Below, piece by piece: positions 1-5,391 of a DNA stretch of 5,397 bases. The stretch's first letter is position 1. Each line of letters starts with the position of its first letter. The notes below the pieces were generated by a model. It did no database searches, was not told the origin of the DNA, and was given only the letters and a program-made list of their open reading frames with translations. This DNA is from an uncultured Ruminococcus sp. (GTDB taxonomy: Bacteria; Bacillota; Clostridia; Oscillospirales; Acutalibacteraceae), in NCBI GenBank assembly GCA_902773165.1, contig CACYDO010000220.1, forward strand, positions 1 through 5,397, given 5' to 3'. The position numbers were made by a program, and so were the translations under genes.

Positions 1-723
1 ATCAGACAAATCGAAAAGGATATGCCGAAAAACGACGATCACACCGAATATTACAGCTTTGCCGAGCCGTTCGAGAAGATCTTGTTTGCAAGCCTTTACA
101 AAAACAGCAAAACGGTGAAAAACACGCTCCTGCCCTACTCCGCGATCTACCTTACTCACGGCAGTCTGCTTTGCGAGGAAAAACGATTTCTCGACGCGCG
201 CGCCGCTATGGAAAAGGCACGGCGGTGGAATCCCGTCAGCGCGGACGCTTGCTTCGGCTACATGGAAACGCTTAAAGCTGTAGGCGAAACCGAAAAGCTC
301 TTTGATATGGCAAAGGCAACCTTCCGCTGCTCCTACAAGCGGAAATCCATTGCTCACTGTTACAGAAATCTCGGCTACTGCTTCACCGAAATGGGACTTT
401 TAAAGCCTGCCGTAAGCTGCTATTTTGAAAGCCTCATTTACGACAGAATGAACAAGGCGGCGCTTTCGGAGATCATTTACATACAATCTATCTCCGAGGA
501 GCATTTCAAAACTCCGTCTAAGGAGTTTTTTAAAGCCTGCGCGGAAAAATACGGCTTTCCGTCAGGTGCGTCGAACGAGGTCATATCCGCCGCGCTTTCC
601 GGTGGGCAATATCTGCTTGACAACAACAACAAGGAAGGCGCTGTGTACTGCTACAATATTGCTTATCAGCTGACCGGGGATAAGGATCTGAGGGAGATTG
701 TCCGCAGGTTGAAGGAGGAGTAA
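1..723 (+). CDS. TPR-like repeat protein, function unknown (5' end outside window)
   Basis: I do not recognise a specific function. The frame is open to the left edge. The first ATG inside the window is at 22, but its only purine-rich sequence (AAAAGGA, 14-20) abuts it with almost no spacer, so the true start is probably upstream. Numbering from that ATG, the protein is almost wholly helical. TPR-like helix pairs lie at about 39-71 (pattern G-L-L then A-x-x-x-x-x-K-A-R-x-x-N-P), 72-106 and 110-143 (Y-x-x-L-G-x-C-x-x-x-M-G then A-V-x-C-Y-x-x-S-L). A probable last pair is at 194-222 (Y-L-L-D then G-A-V-Y-C-Y-N-I-A). It has about eight cysteines, no signal peptide and no membrane segment within the visible part, so it looks cytosolic. 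TPR arrays usually bind other proteins; the partner cannot be inferred here. A hairpin terminator follows about 150 bases later, which separates it from the thyX operon. Confidence 0.72.
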   Translation: MRQIEKDMPKNDDHTEYYSFAEPFEKILFASLYKNSKTVKNTLLPYSAIYLTHGSLLCEEKRFLDARAAMEKARRWNPVSADACFGYMETLKAVGETEKLFDMAKATFRCSYKRKSIAHCYRNLGYCFTEMGLLKPAVSCYFESLIYDRMNKAALSEIIYIQSISEEHFKTPSKEFFKACAEKYGFPSGASNEVISAALSGGQYLLDNNNKEGAVYCYNIAYQLTGDKDLREIVRRLKEE

Positions 724-770
724 ACAAATTACCACTGGTTTATTCAACGACGCGCCTTTGCCTGCCGGCG

Positions 771-789
771 CCGGGCGCTCGCCCGGTCA
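771..789. repeat. Direct repeat copy 1, palindromic CCGGGCGCTCGCCCGG + TCA
   Basis: This 19-base unit is identical to the one at 876-894, 105 bases downstream. Its core is a perfect 7-bp inverted repeat (CCGGGCG / CGCCCGG) around CT. Unlike the second copy it is followed by CGGTCATG and not by a T run, so by itself it is not an obvious terminator. It overlaps the palindrome at 765-774. Confidence 0.8.
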
Positions 790-875
790 CGGTCATGTAA
801 GTGTAAAATATTAGTGGGCGACCCAAAACGCGGAGACCAACTGACCGTCACGACAAAGCAAAATCGGAACTGCCT

Positions 876-900
876 CCGGGCGCTCGCCCGGTCATTTTTT
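876..900 (+). terminator. Probable intrinsic terminator of the TPR-like gene (repeat copy 2)
   Basis: The second copy of the 19-base repeat (876-894) forms a 7-bp all-GC stem with a tight loop. It is followed after TCA by six T residues (895-900). A GC stem plus U tract is the signature of a Rho-independent terminator. The three bases between stem and U tract make it somewhat imperfect. It sits just before the thyX promoter, so it would insulate thyX from upstream transcription. Confidence 0.68.
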
Positions 901-902
901 GA

Positions 903-931
903 TTGCAATTTGGATGGGGATATGGTATAAT
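903..931 (+). promoter_or_regulatory. Sigma-A type promoter for the thyX operon
   Basis: TTGCAA (903-908) serves as the -35 box. A 17-base spacer leads to a perfect TATAAT -10 (926-931), with an extended -10 TG at 923-924. The predicted transcription start is near 938, giving a leader of about 65 bases before the thyX ATG. Spacing and consensus match are what is expected of the housekeeping sigma factor. It lies just downstream of the terminator and upstream of a co-directional gene cluster. Confidence 0.8.
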
Positions 932-962
932 TAGGGTGTGTATGTGCGGCTGATGGGGCTGC

Positions 963-979
963 TTGTATATAATATACAA
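963..979. promoter_or_regulatory. Candidate operator: perfect AT-rich palindrome in thyX leader
   Basis: TTGTATAT-A-ATATACAA is a perfect 8-bp inverted repeat around a single base. It is followed by six T residues (980-985) and lies about 25 bases after the predicted transcription start. The symmetry fits a binding site for a dimeric repressor acting as a roadblock. As RNA, an all-AU stem with so short a loop would be weak, so a terminator is less likely. It contains TATAAT (968-973), but no -35 stands at the right distance. The regulator is unknown. Confidence 0.4.
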
Positions 980-987
980 TTTTTTCG

Positions 988-995
988 AAAGGCGG
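988..995 (+). promoter_or_regulatory. Ribosome binding site of thyX
   Basis: AAAGGCGG, continuing into TG, differs from the ideal AAAGGAGGTG by one base and ends 7 bases before the ATG at 1003. It supports that ATG as the start. Confidence 0.75.
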
Positions 996-1002
996 TGGGC
1001 AA

Positions 1003-1830
1003 ATGAGCGCTAAAGTTACGCTTCTTGCCTATACTCCAATGCCGGAGCAGACAGTTGCTATGGCTGCTAAGCTCTGCTACTCAAAATCAGATATCTCCGA
1101 CGTCCGCGAAGGGCTTACGGAAGAAAAAACTGCTGCGTTCCTCGATATGCTCTCTTCTTTGGGTCATCAAAGCCCCATTGAGCACGCTTCCTTTACCTTC
1201 GGTATCGAGGGGATCTCGCGCGCCTGCTCACATCAGCTCGTGCGCCATAGGATCGCTTCTTACAGTCAGCAGTCGCAGCGGTACGTTGACGGCTCTTCGT
1301 TTGAGTTTGTTACTCCCCCGAAGATCGCCGATTCTCCCGAGCTGACAAAGCTGTATAACGACGCTCTCGATACGGAAATGAAAGCGTATGAAACGCTGCG
1401 CTGCGGTCTTATCGCCGCAAATATCCGCGAGTATATAATATTGAACGGCGAAAAATTCTCCGTCGATCTTCTGGGTATGAATAACGATGAGCTTATTGAA
1501 GCTTTCCGCTCTCTCGATAAGAAAACCTATTCGGCATTTGAAAAACAGGCGAATGAGGACGCAAGATTTATCCTGCCTAACGCCTGCACGACGAAAATTA
1601 TCTGCACCTTCAACGCGCGCAGCCTGCTCAACTTTTTCGAGCACCGCTGCTGCAACCGCGCTCAGTGGGAGATCAGAGATGTTGCGCATCAAATGCTTCT
1701 TCTCGTTAAGGAGGTCGCTCCGCATATCTTCTCAAAAGCAGGGCCCGGCTGCCTTTACGGCGCTTGCCCCGAGGGTAAAATGTCGTGCGGCAGAGCTAAG
1801 GAAATGAGAGAAAAATTCGCAGATCTGTAA
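1003..1830 (+). CDS. thyX: FAD-dependent thymidylate synthase ThyX
   Basis: This enzyme makes dTMP from dUMP in the cytosol, with methylene-THF as carbon donor, FAD as hydride carrier and NADPH as reductant. It releases THF rather than dihydrofolate. The diagnostic ThyX signature RHRxxSxxxxSxR is intact: R81, H82, R83, then S91 and R93, with Y94 after it. Other family blocks are SPIEHASFTF (57-66), EDARFILPN (185-193), NARSLLNFFEHR (204-215) and AQWEIR (220-225), whose arginine probably binds dUMP. At 275 residues it is longer than the roughly 220-250 typical of family members I recall. The extra length includes a segment around 137-175 and a cysteine-bearing tail with C250, C255 and C262, plus C216-C217 in the core. 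It is the first gene after a strong promoter, with a near-ideal ribosome site. tmk follows after 61 bases, placing dTMP synthesis and phosphorylation together. Identification is secure. Confidence 0.97.
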   Translation: MSAKVTLLAYTPMPEQTVAMAAKLCYSKSDISDVREGLTEEKTAAFLDMLSSLGHQSPIEHASFTFGIEGISRACSHQLVRHRIASYSQQSQRYVDGSSFEFVTPPKIADSPELTKLYNDALDTEMKAYETLRCGLIAANIREYIILNGEKFSVDLLGMNNDELIEAFRSLDKKTYSAFEKQANEDARFILPNACTTKIICTFNARSLLNFFEHRCCNRAQWEIRDVAHQMLLLVKEVAPHIFSKAGPGCLYGACPEGKMSCGRAKEMREKFADL

Positions 1831-1859
1831 TTACTGATCCTAAGTACGCTCAGTATAAT
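1831..1859 (+). promoter_or_regulatory. Weak candidate internal promoter before tmk
   Basis: A perfect TATAAT (1854-1859) lies in the short thyX-tmk gap, with TTACTG (1831-1836) 17 bases upstream. The -35 box matches the consensus poorly and there is no extended -10. It could add transcription of tmk and the genes after it, but AT-rich gaps give such matches by chance. Confidence 0.25.
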
Positions 1860-1891
1860 AAAACAAATATGCTTAACGGAAATGGTGATGT

Positions 1892-2560
1892 ATGAACGGA
1901 AAATTAATCGTTATCGAAGGGCTTGACGGCAGCGGAAAGGCTACGCAGACCGCCCTTTTGTGCGAACATCTGAAAAAAATGGGGATAGCTTTCGAAAAGC
2001 TGTCCTATCCGAATTACGACAGTCCGTCTTCGGCGCTTGTGAAAATGTATCTCGGCGGAGAGCTTTCACATGACCCGAACGACATAAACCCCTACGCGGC
2101 GGCGGCATTTTATGCTGTTGACCGCTGTGCGGACTATATAAAATATCATCGGAATAAATACGAAAACGGCGCGCTCTTTGTTTCAGACCGCTACGCGACA
2201 TCAAATGCCGTGTATCAGACTTCAAAGCTGCCGAAAAGCGAATGGCGCGCTTACTTAAACTGGCTCGACGATCTCGAATATTCCAAGCTGGGCGTTCCGC
2301 GCCCCGATATCGTGATATATCTCGATATGGACGTCGGAGTTTCGCAGAAGCTTCTTTCTTACCGCTACGGCGGTGATGAAACGAAGAAGGATATTCACGA
2401 GGCTAATGTCGGATTTCTCGAAAAATGCCGCGAAACTGCGCTGTATGCAGCCGATGTTCTCGGCTGGACAGTCATTCGCTGCGACGACGGCGTATCCCCG
2501 AGATCGGTTGACGATATCGCCGAAGCGGTAGCAAATGCGGCGTGCGGTGTAATTGAATAA
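1892..2560 (+). CDS. tmk: Thymidylate kinase (dTMP kinase)
   Basis: The enzyme phosphorylates dTMP to dTDP with ATP in the cytosol, the step after ThyX on the way to dTTP. The P-loop GLDGSGKAT is at residues 10-18, with K16 and with alanine where serine or threonine is usual. The substrate and Mg region FYAVDR is at 73-78, DRY at 99-101 followed by S104 and Y108-Q109, the strand PDIVIYLDMD at 138-147, and a basic LID segment ending KKDIHE at 165-170. Length is 222 residues, normal for the family. An in-frame TGA at 1886-1888 excludes an earlier start. The ribosome site is weak (CGGAAA at 1878-1882 or GGTGA at 1884-1888). It lies 61 bases after thyX and 36 before the next gene, with no terminator seen. 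The KKDIHE-type sequence looks like clostridial homologues. Identification is secure. Confidence 0.96.
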   Translation: MNGKLIVIEGLDGSGKATQTALLCEHLKKMGIAFEKLSYPNYDSPSSALVKMYLGGELSHDPNDINPYAAAAFYAVDRCADYIKYHRNKYENGALFVSDRYATSNAVYQTSKLPKSEWRAYLNWLDDLEYSKLGVPRPDIVIYLDMDVGVSQKLLSYRYGGDETKKDIHEANVGFLEKCRETALYAADVLGWTVIRCDDGVSPRSVDDIAEAVANAACGVIE

Positions 2561-2596
2561 ACAATTACCGAAAAAAATTTAGCGGAGGTAATAAAC

Positions 2597-3136
2597 ATGG
2601 TATATGTATTTCTTGCAAACGGCTTTGAAGAAACGGAAGCTATCGCTCCCATAGATATTCTCAGAAGAAGCGGCGCGGACGTTAAGACTGTCGGCGTCGG
2701 CGGAAAAGCGGTAACAAGCTCGCATAACGTCACGGTGCTTGCCGATCTCGAAGAAAACGAGCTGACAACAGACGGACTTGAAGCCGTTATTCTTCCCGGC
2801 GGTATGCCCGGAACGCTTAATCTTGAAGCTTCAAAAACGGTGCAGAGCTTCATCAGCTATGCAGCGGAAAACGGTCTTGTTCTCGGAGCTATCTGCGCAG
2901 CGCCTTCTGTTCTCGGTCACAGAGGTCTGCTTGAAGGCAAAAAAGCTACGTGCTTCCCCGGATTTGAAAAAGACCTTCTCGGCGCAAAGGTCACAGATCT
3001 GCCGGCTGTAACGGACGGCAGCATCATCACGGGCAAGGGCGCAGGCGCGGCAATTGAATTTGGTCTTGCTCTGAGCGCAAAGCTCTGCGGCGAGCAGACA
3101 GCCGACAAAGTAAGGAAGTCTATGCAATGCCCGTAA
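2597..3136 (+). CDS. DJ-1/PfpI family protein, YajL-like (chaperone/deglycase-type)
   Basis: This is a single-domain DJ-1/ThiJ/PfpI protein of 179 residues, the usual length. The N-terminal strand and loop FLANGFEETEA places E14 as the conserved acidic partner. The nucleophile elbow GAICAAP places C100 as the reactive cysteine. ILPGG (65-69) and the C-terminal GKGAGAAIEFGLAL block complete the fold. Where human DJ-1 has its histidine (H126), this protein has phenylalanine (TCFPGFE), as I recall for E. coli YajL. That argues for a YajL-like member and against a PfpI-type protease. Proposed roles in the family are glyoxalase III or deglycase activity, oxidative-stress chaperone, or redox sensing; several are disputed and none is shown here. 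The ribosome site GGAGGT (2584-2589) is strong, 7 bases before the ATG. Its last 10 bases overlap the next gene, so the two are probably co-translated. The family call is firm, the exact activity open. Confidence 0.9.
   Translation: MVYVFLANGFEETEAIAPIDILRRSGADVKTVGVGGKAVTSSHNVTVLADLEENELTTDGLEAVILPGGMPGTLNLEASKTVQSFISYAAENGLVLGAICAAPSVLGHRGLLEGKKATCFPGFEKDLLGAKVTDLPAVTDGSIITGKGAGAAIEFGLALSAKLCGEQTADKVRKSMQCP
3112..3118 (+). promoter_or_regulatory. Ribosome site for cyclo-ligase inside the DJ-1-like gene
   Basis: AAGGAAG lies within the last codons of the upstream gene. Its AAGGA ends 10 bases before the ATG at 3127, which itself overlaps the upstream stop (3134-3136). This supports the overlapping start and suggests translational coupling. 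Confidence 0.6.
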
Positions 3137-3711
3137 GCAGCGAGATCAAGGCTCAGAAAAATGAGCTAAGAGCAGGCATGAAGAAAATGCGCCGTGAGCT
3201 TGACATCGAGAAAAAAGCCGATCTGGACGCCGACATTCAAAGCCGCGTGCTGGCGCACAGAAGCTACATTTACGCCGATGTTATCTTCACCTACGTTTCG
3301 ACCGGAAATGAGGTTGACACCTTTGGCATTATCCACGCGGCGTGGGCAAGCTCCAAACGCGTGGCAGTTCCGAAATGCGAGAAGGATTCAAATGAAATGC
3401 GCTTTTATATCATAGAAAGCGAAAACGACTTAAAACCGGGTTACTTCGGCATTCTTGAACCCGATACAGAAAAATGCCGCGAAGAAACAAATTATTCGCG
3501 CGGACTTTGTATCGTACCGGGACTTAGCTTTGACGCAGAGGGCTATCGCCTGGGCTACGGAAAGGGCTATTACGACCGCTTTCTGAAGCAGTTCGGCGGC
3601 ACATCGGTAGGTCTTTGCTACAGCAGCGGCGTTAAGTGGAAGCTTCCGCGCAGCGCATACGACGTACCCGTTGACATCATTTCAACAGAAAGATATTTAA
3701 GAAATGTTTGA
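3127..3711 (+). CDS. fau: 5-formyltetrahydrofolate cyclo-ligase (methenyl-THF synthetase)
   Basis: The enzyme converts 5-formyl-THF (folinate) to 5,10-methenyl-THF with ATP. It clears a folate that inhibits other enzymes and returns it to the one-carbon pool. The family signature is complete: IVPGLSFD (about 129-136), then GYRLGYGKGYYDRF (139-152), the ATP/Mg and substrate loop. The N-terminal basic helix KNELRAGMKKMRREL (11-25) carries the lysine and arginine pattern expected for ATP phosphate binding. TGNEVDTF, with its conserved Glu, is the folate-side motif. The C-terminus DVPVDIISTER is typical. Length is 194 residues, normal. It overlaps the DJ-1-like gene by 10 bases. With thyX and tmk it makes a folate/dTMP cluster: ThyX consumes methylene-THF, which derives from the methenyl-THF made here. 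The gene is also called ygfA or MTHFS; the symbol choice is conventional. Confidence 0.94.
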   Translation: MPVSSEIKAQKNELRAGMKKMRRELDIEKKADLDADIQSRVLAHRSYIYADVIFTYVSTGNEVDTFGIIHAAWASSKRVAVPKCEKDSNEMRFYIIESENDLKPGYFGILEPDTEKCREETNYSRGLCIVPGLSFDAEGYRLGYGKGYYDRFLKQFGGTSVGLCYSSGVKWKLPRSAYDVPVDIISTERYLRNV

Positions 3712-3819
3712 ACGCTGTTCAGCCTATCATCGGGATATACTGACGACGAGGTGCAGCTGTAAAAGTATTCCGAATAACAGACGGGTTCGCCCGAGACAAC
3801 GGAAAGGATATTCTGAAAT
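3712..3819 (+). other. Spacer before mltG with small UUCG hairpin
   Basis: This 108-base gap has a short GCTG-TT-CAGC inverted repeat (3714-3723) and a CGGG-TTCG-CCCG hairpin (3782-3793) with a UUCG tetraloop. Neither is followed by a T run, so neither looks like a terminator, and read-through into mltG is likely. GGAAAGGA (3801-3808) is the mltG ribosome site, 11 bases before the ATG. I see no promoter with correct spacing: TATACT at 3736-3741 has no suitable -35. Confidence 0.45.
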
Positions 3820-5379
3820 ATGAGTGACGAAAAACATTCCAATGACGAGCTTGAACGCAAGATTGAAGCCAACAGGAAGAAAAAGGTAGACAGCTTCAAG
3901 CTCAATATCGACGATATAGACGACGACTCAAACGACGACATCATTTTCCCCGACGATGACGACGATCTCATTGACGATTCTGCCGGTACTTCTCTCGGCG
4001 AAGAGGAGGAGTTCTCTCTGCCCTCGCGAAACGCCGACGACGATGAGCGCCGTTCTGCAAGAGAAGAGGAAAAGCGCCGCAAAAAGGCTCTTAAAGAGGA
4101 ACGCCGCCGCAAAAAGCGCAAGGCTAAGAAAAACGGCTGCGTATTCAGAGTAGTGTGGCTTGTGCTTGTGCTTATTCTTGGCGTATTTCTTGCGCAGTTC
4201 CTGCTTGTCGGAATCAACGATCTGTTAGGCAGAAACCGCGGCGATGAAGAAAAGATAATTATCAGAGTTCCTGCCGACGCCAATGTTGACGAGATCACTT
4301 CTTTGCTTTACCAGAACGGCGTTATCAGCAGCGAGTCTTATTTCAAGCTTTACGCGAAAATGACTAAGGGCGATGATCTGGTATTTACGCAGGGTTCCTA
4401 CGAGCTTACAAACAATATGGACTACGAAGCGATCATCAACTATCTGCAATCGAACGCAAACCGCGTCGATACGGTAGAGATACGTTTCCCCGAGGGCATG
4501 ACCATTCTTGAAATTGCCGACAAGCTCGCCGAAAACAAGGTTTGCGACAAGGACGAATTCCTCAATCTGTGCAATTCCGATTATTTTGACGAAGACTTTA
4601 CGTTCCTCTCGGCAGACCGCCCGAAGGTATCCCAGACTTACTACAAGCTTGAGGGCTACCTCTTCCCCGATACCTACGAGTTCTATCAGGGAGAAAATCC
4701 GACAACGACGATCTATCGTTTCCTTAACAACTACGAAAGCAGAATGTACTACACGAAGCAGCGTCTTGAAGTCAAGGAAAAGGAAGAAGACACCTACGAC
4801 GACGGTCCGAAGATCAAATATGACGAATACGGCAACATCATGTACGATGAAAACGGCAACGTCATCTACGAAACAGACACCGACAAGAGAAAAACAAAGA
4901 AATACGAGAAGCTTACCATCGAAGAGCAGGCTAAGAAAAAGGGCATGACGATGGACGAGCTTATTATCCTTGCGTCGATGATACAGTCCGAGGCAGCGAA
5001 TACCGACGATATGTACAACGTATCCTCCGTATTCCACAACCGTCTCGATACGCTTAAAAACGACGGCTACTCCGCATACAGCGAGTACATCAAGGGTAAT
5101 CTTGATTCCGACCCGACGATCTACTACCCATACAAAAAGACAACGGCGCCGGCTAATTTCAGCGGCAACTACAACACCTACAAATCTTCGGGACTTCCGG
5201 CAGGCGCTGTCTGCAACCCGGGAATGGACGCCATCAAAGCAGCTCTTTACCCGAACGATACGACTTACTACTACTTCTGCCACAAGGCTGCTACGGAAGA
5301 AAGCGCTGCCGAGGCGTACTACGCAACGACGAGCGACCAGCACCAGTACAACCTTTCCCGCGCAGGACTTCTTGATTAA
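3820..5379 (+). CDS. mltG: Endolytic murein transglycosylase MltG (YceG-like)
   Basis: MltG cleaves newly made glycan strands of peptidoglycan at the outer face of the membrane and is thought to terminate their synthesis. The order here is as follows. A cytoplasmic N-terminus of about 105 residues has a very acidic stretch (31-64, including five Asp in a row at 45-49) and then a basic stretch (85-104). One membrane segment follows at about 108-132. LysM-like and linker regions come next (IIIRVPADANVDEITSLL, then FPEGMTILEIADKL). LEGYLFPDTYEF is at 277-288. A charged insert with YD-like repeats is at about 318-365. The catalytic block ASMIQSEA follows, with E391 as the predicted catalytic Glu (E218 in E. 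coli). VFHNRL, SDPT (430-433) and GLPAGAVCNPG (458-468) complete the YceG domain. At 519 residues it is much longer than E. coli MltG (about 340), mostly from the N-terminus and the insert. The next gene starts 12 bases after its stop. Confidence 0.95.
   Translation: MSDEKHSNDELERKIEANRKKKVDSFKLNIDDIDDDSNDDIIFPDDDDDLIDDSAGTSLGEEEEFSLPSRNADDDERRSAREEEKRRKKALKEERRRKKRKAKKNGCVFRVVWLVLVLILGVFLAQFLLVGINDLLGRNRGDEEKIIIRVPADANVDEITSLLYQNGVISSESYFKLYAKMTKGDDLVFTQGSYELTNNMDYEAIINYLQSNANRVDTVEIRFPEGMTILEIADKLAENKVCDKDEFLNLCNSDYFDEDFTFLSADRPKVSQTYYKLEGYLFPDTYEFYQGENPTTTIYRFLNNYESRMYYTKQRLEVKEKEEDTYDDGPKIKYDEYGNIMYDENGNVIYETDTDKRKTKKYEKLTIEEQAKKKGMTMDELIILASMIQSEAANTDDMYNVSSVFHNRLDTLKNDGYSAYSEYIKGNLDSDPTIYYPYKKTTAPANFSGNYNTYKSSGLPAGAVCNPGMDAIKAALYPNDTTYYYFCHKAATEESAAEAYYATTSDQHQYNLSRAGLLD
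4819..4866 (+). repeat. Tandem 24-base coding repeat (YD-like) in mltG
   Basis: Two adjacent 24-base units (4819-4842 and 4843-4866) match at 19 of 24 bases. They encode YDEYGNIM and YDENGNVI, and a third partial unit YETD follows. The pattern Y-D-E-x-G-N-[IV] resembles YD/Rhs-type repeats. They lie between the LEGYLFPDTYEF block and the catalytic glutamate, in a segment that looks like an insert relative to the core family. Confidence 0.7.
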
Positions 5380-5391
5380 GGAACGATCAAT

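Larger units (their letters stand above)
724..902. other. Non-coding spacer with duplicated GC-rich hairpins
   Basis: No credible coding region was found between the TPR-like gene and the thyX promoter. The stretch holds a 10-base palindrome CCGGCGCCGG (765-774), two copies of a 19-base hairpin repeat (771-789 and 876-894), a tandem CGGTCA hexamer (784-795), and TGACCGT (842-848), which can pair with ACGGTCA (789-795). A small GGG-CGA-CCC hairpin sits at 816-824. The density of self-complementary sequence suggests a structured RNA end or an intergenic repeat element rather than random spacer. I cannot assign it to a known RNA family. Confidence 0.5.

Noticed and set aside
942..953. Leader peptide ATG-TGC-GGC-TGA in the thyX 5' leader
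   Set aside because: Only three codons; the purine run AGGG lies upstream of the predicted transcription start, so there would be no ribosome site.
968..973. Second TATAAT as an additional thyX promoter
   Set aside because: At 16-18 bases upstream there is only GC-rich sequence with no -35 resemblance. The match is better explained as the centre of the palindrome at 963-979.
963..985. Intrinsic terminator or attenuator from the palindrome plus T run
   Set aside because: The stem is all A-T apart from one G-C pair, with a loop of one base, so it is too weak as an RNA terminator. An operator is more plausible.
1228..1725. 165-codon open frame on the minus strand within thyX
   Set aside because: Lies wholly within the conserved ThyX coding region and has no recognisable motif.
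3708..3741. Promoter for mltG from TTGAAC and TATACT
   Set aside because: The spacer would be 22 bases, too long for a sigma-A promoter.
3618..4298. 226-codon open frame on the minus strand, Ser/Arg-rich
   Set aside because: Its serine-rich sequence is the reverse reading of the Asp/Glu/Lys/Arg-coding N-terminus of mltG and crosses two real genes. There is no matching gene context.
4225..5343. 372-codon open frame on the minus strand opposite mltG
   Set aside because: It is an antisense shadow: mltG has full family motifs on the + strand, and its codon use (few Leu TTA/CTA or Ser TCA codons) keeps the reverse frame free of stops. The reverse protein is Val/Arg/Cys-rich without domains.
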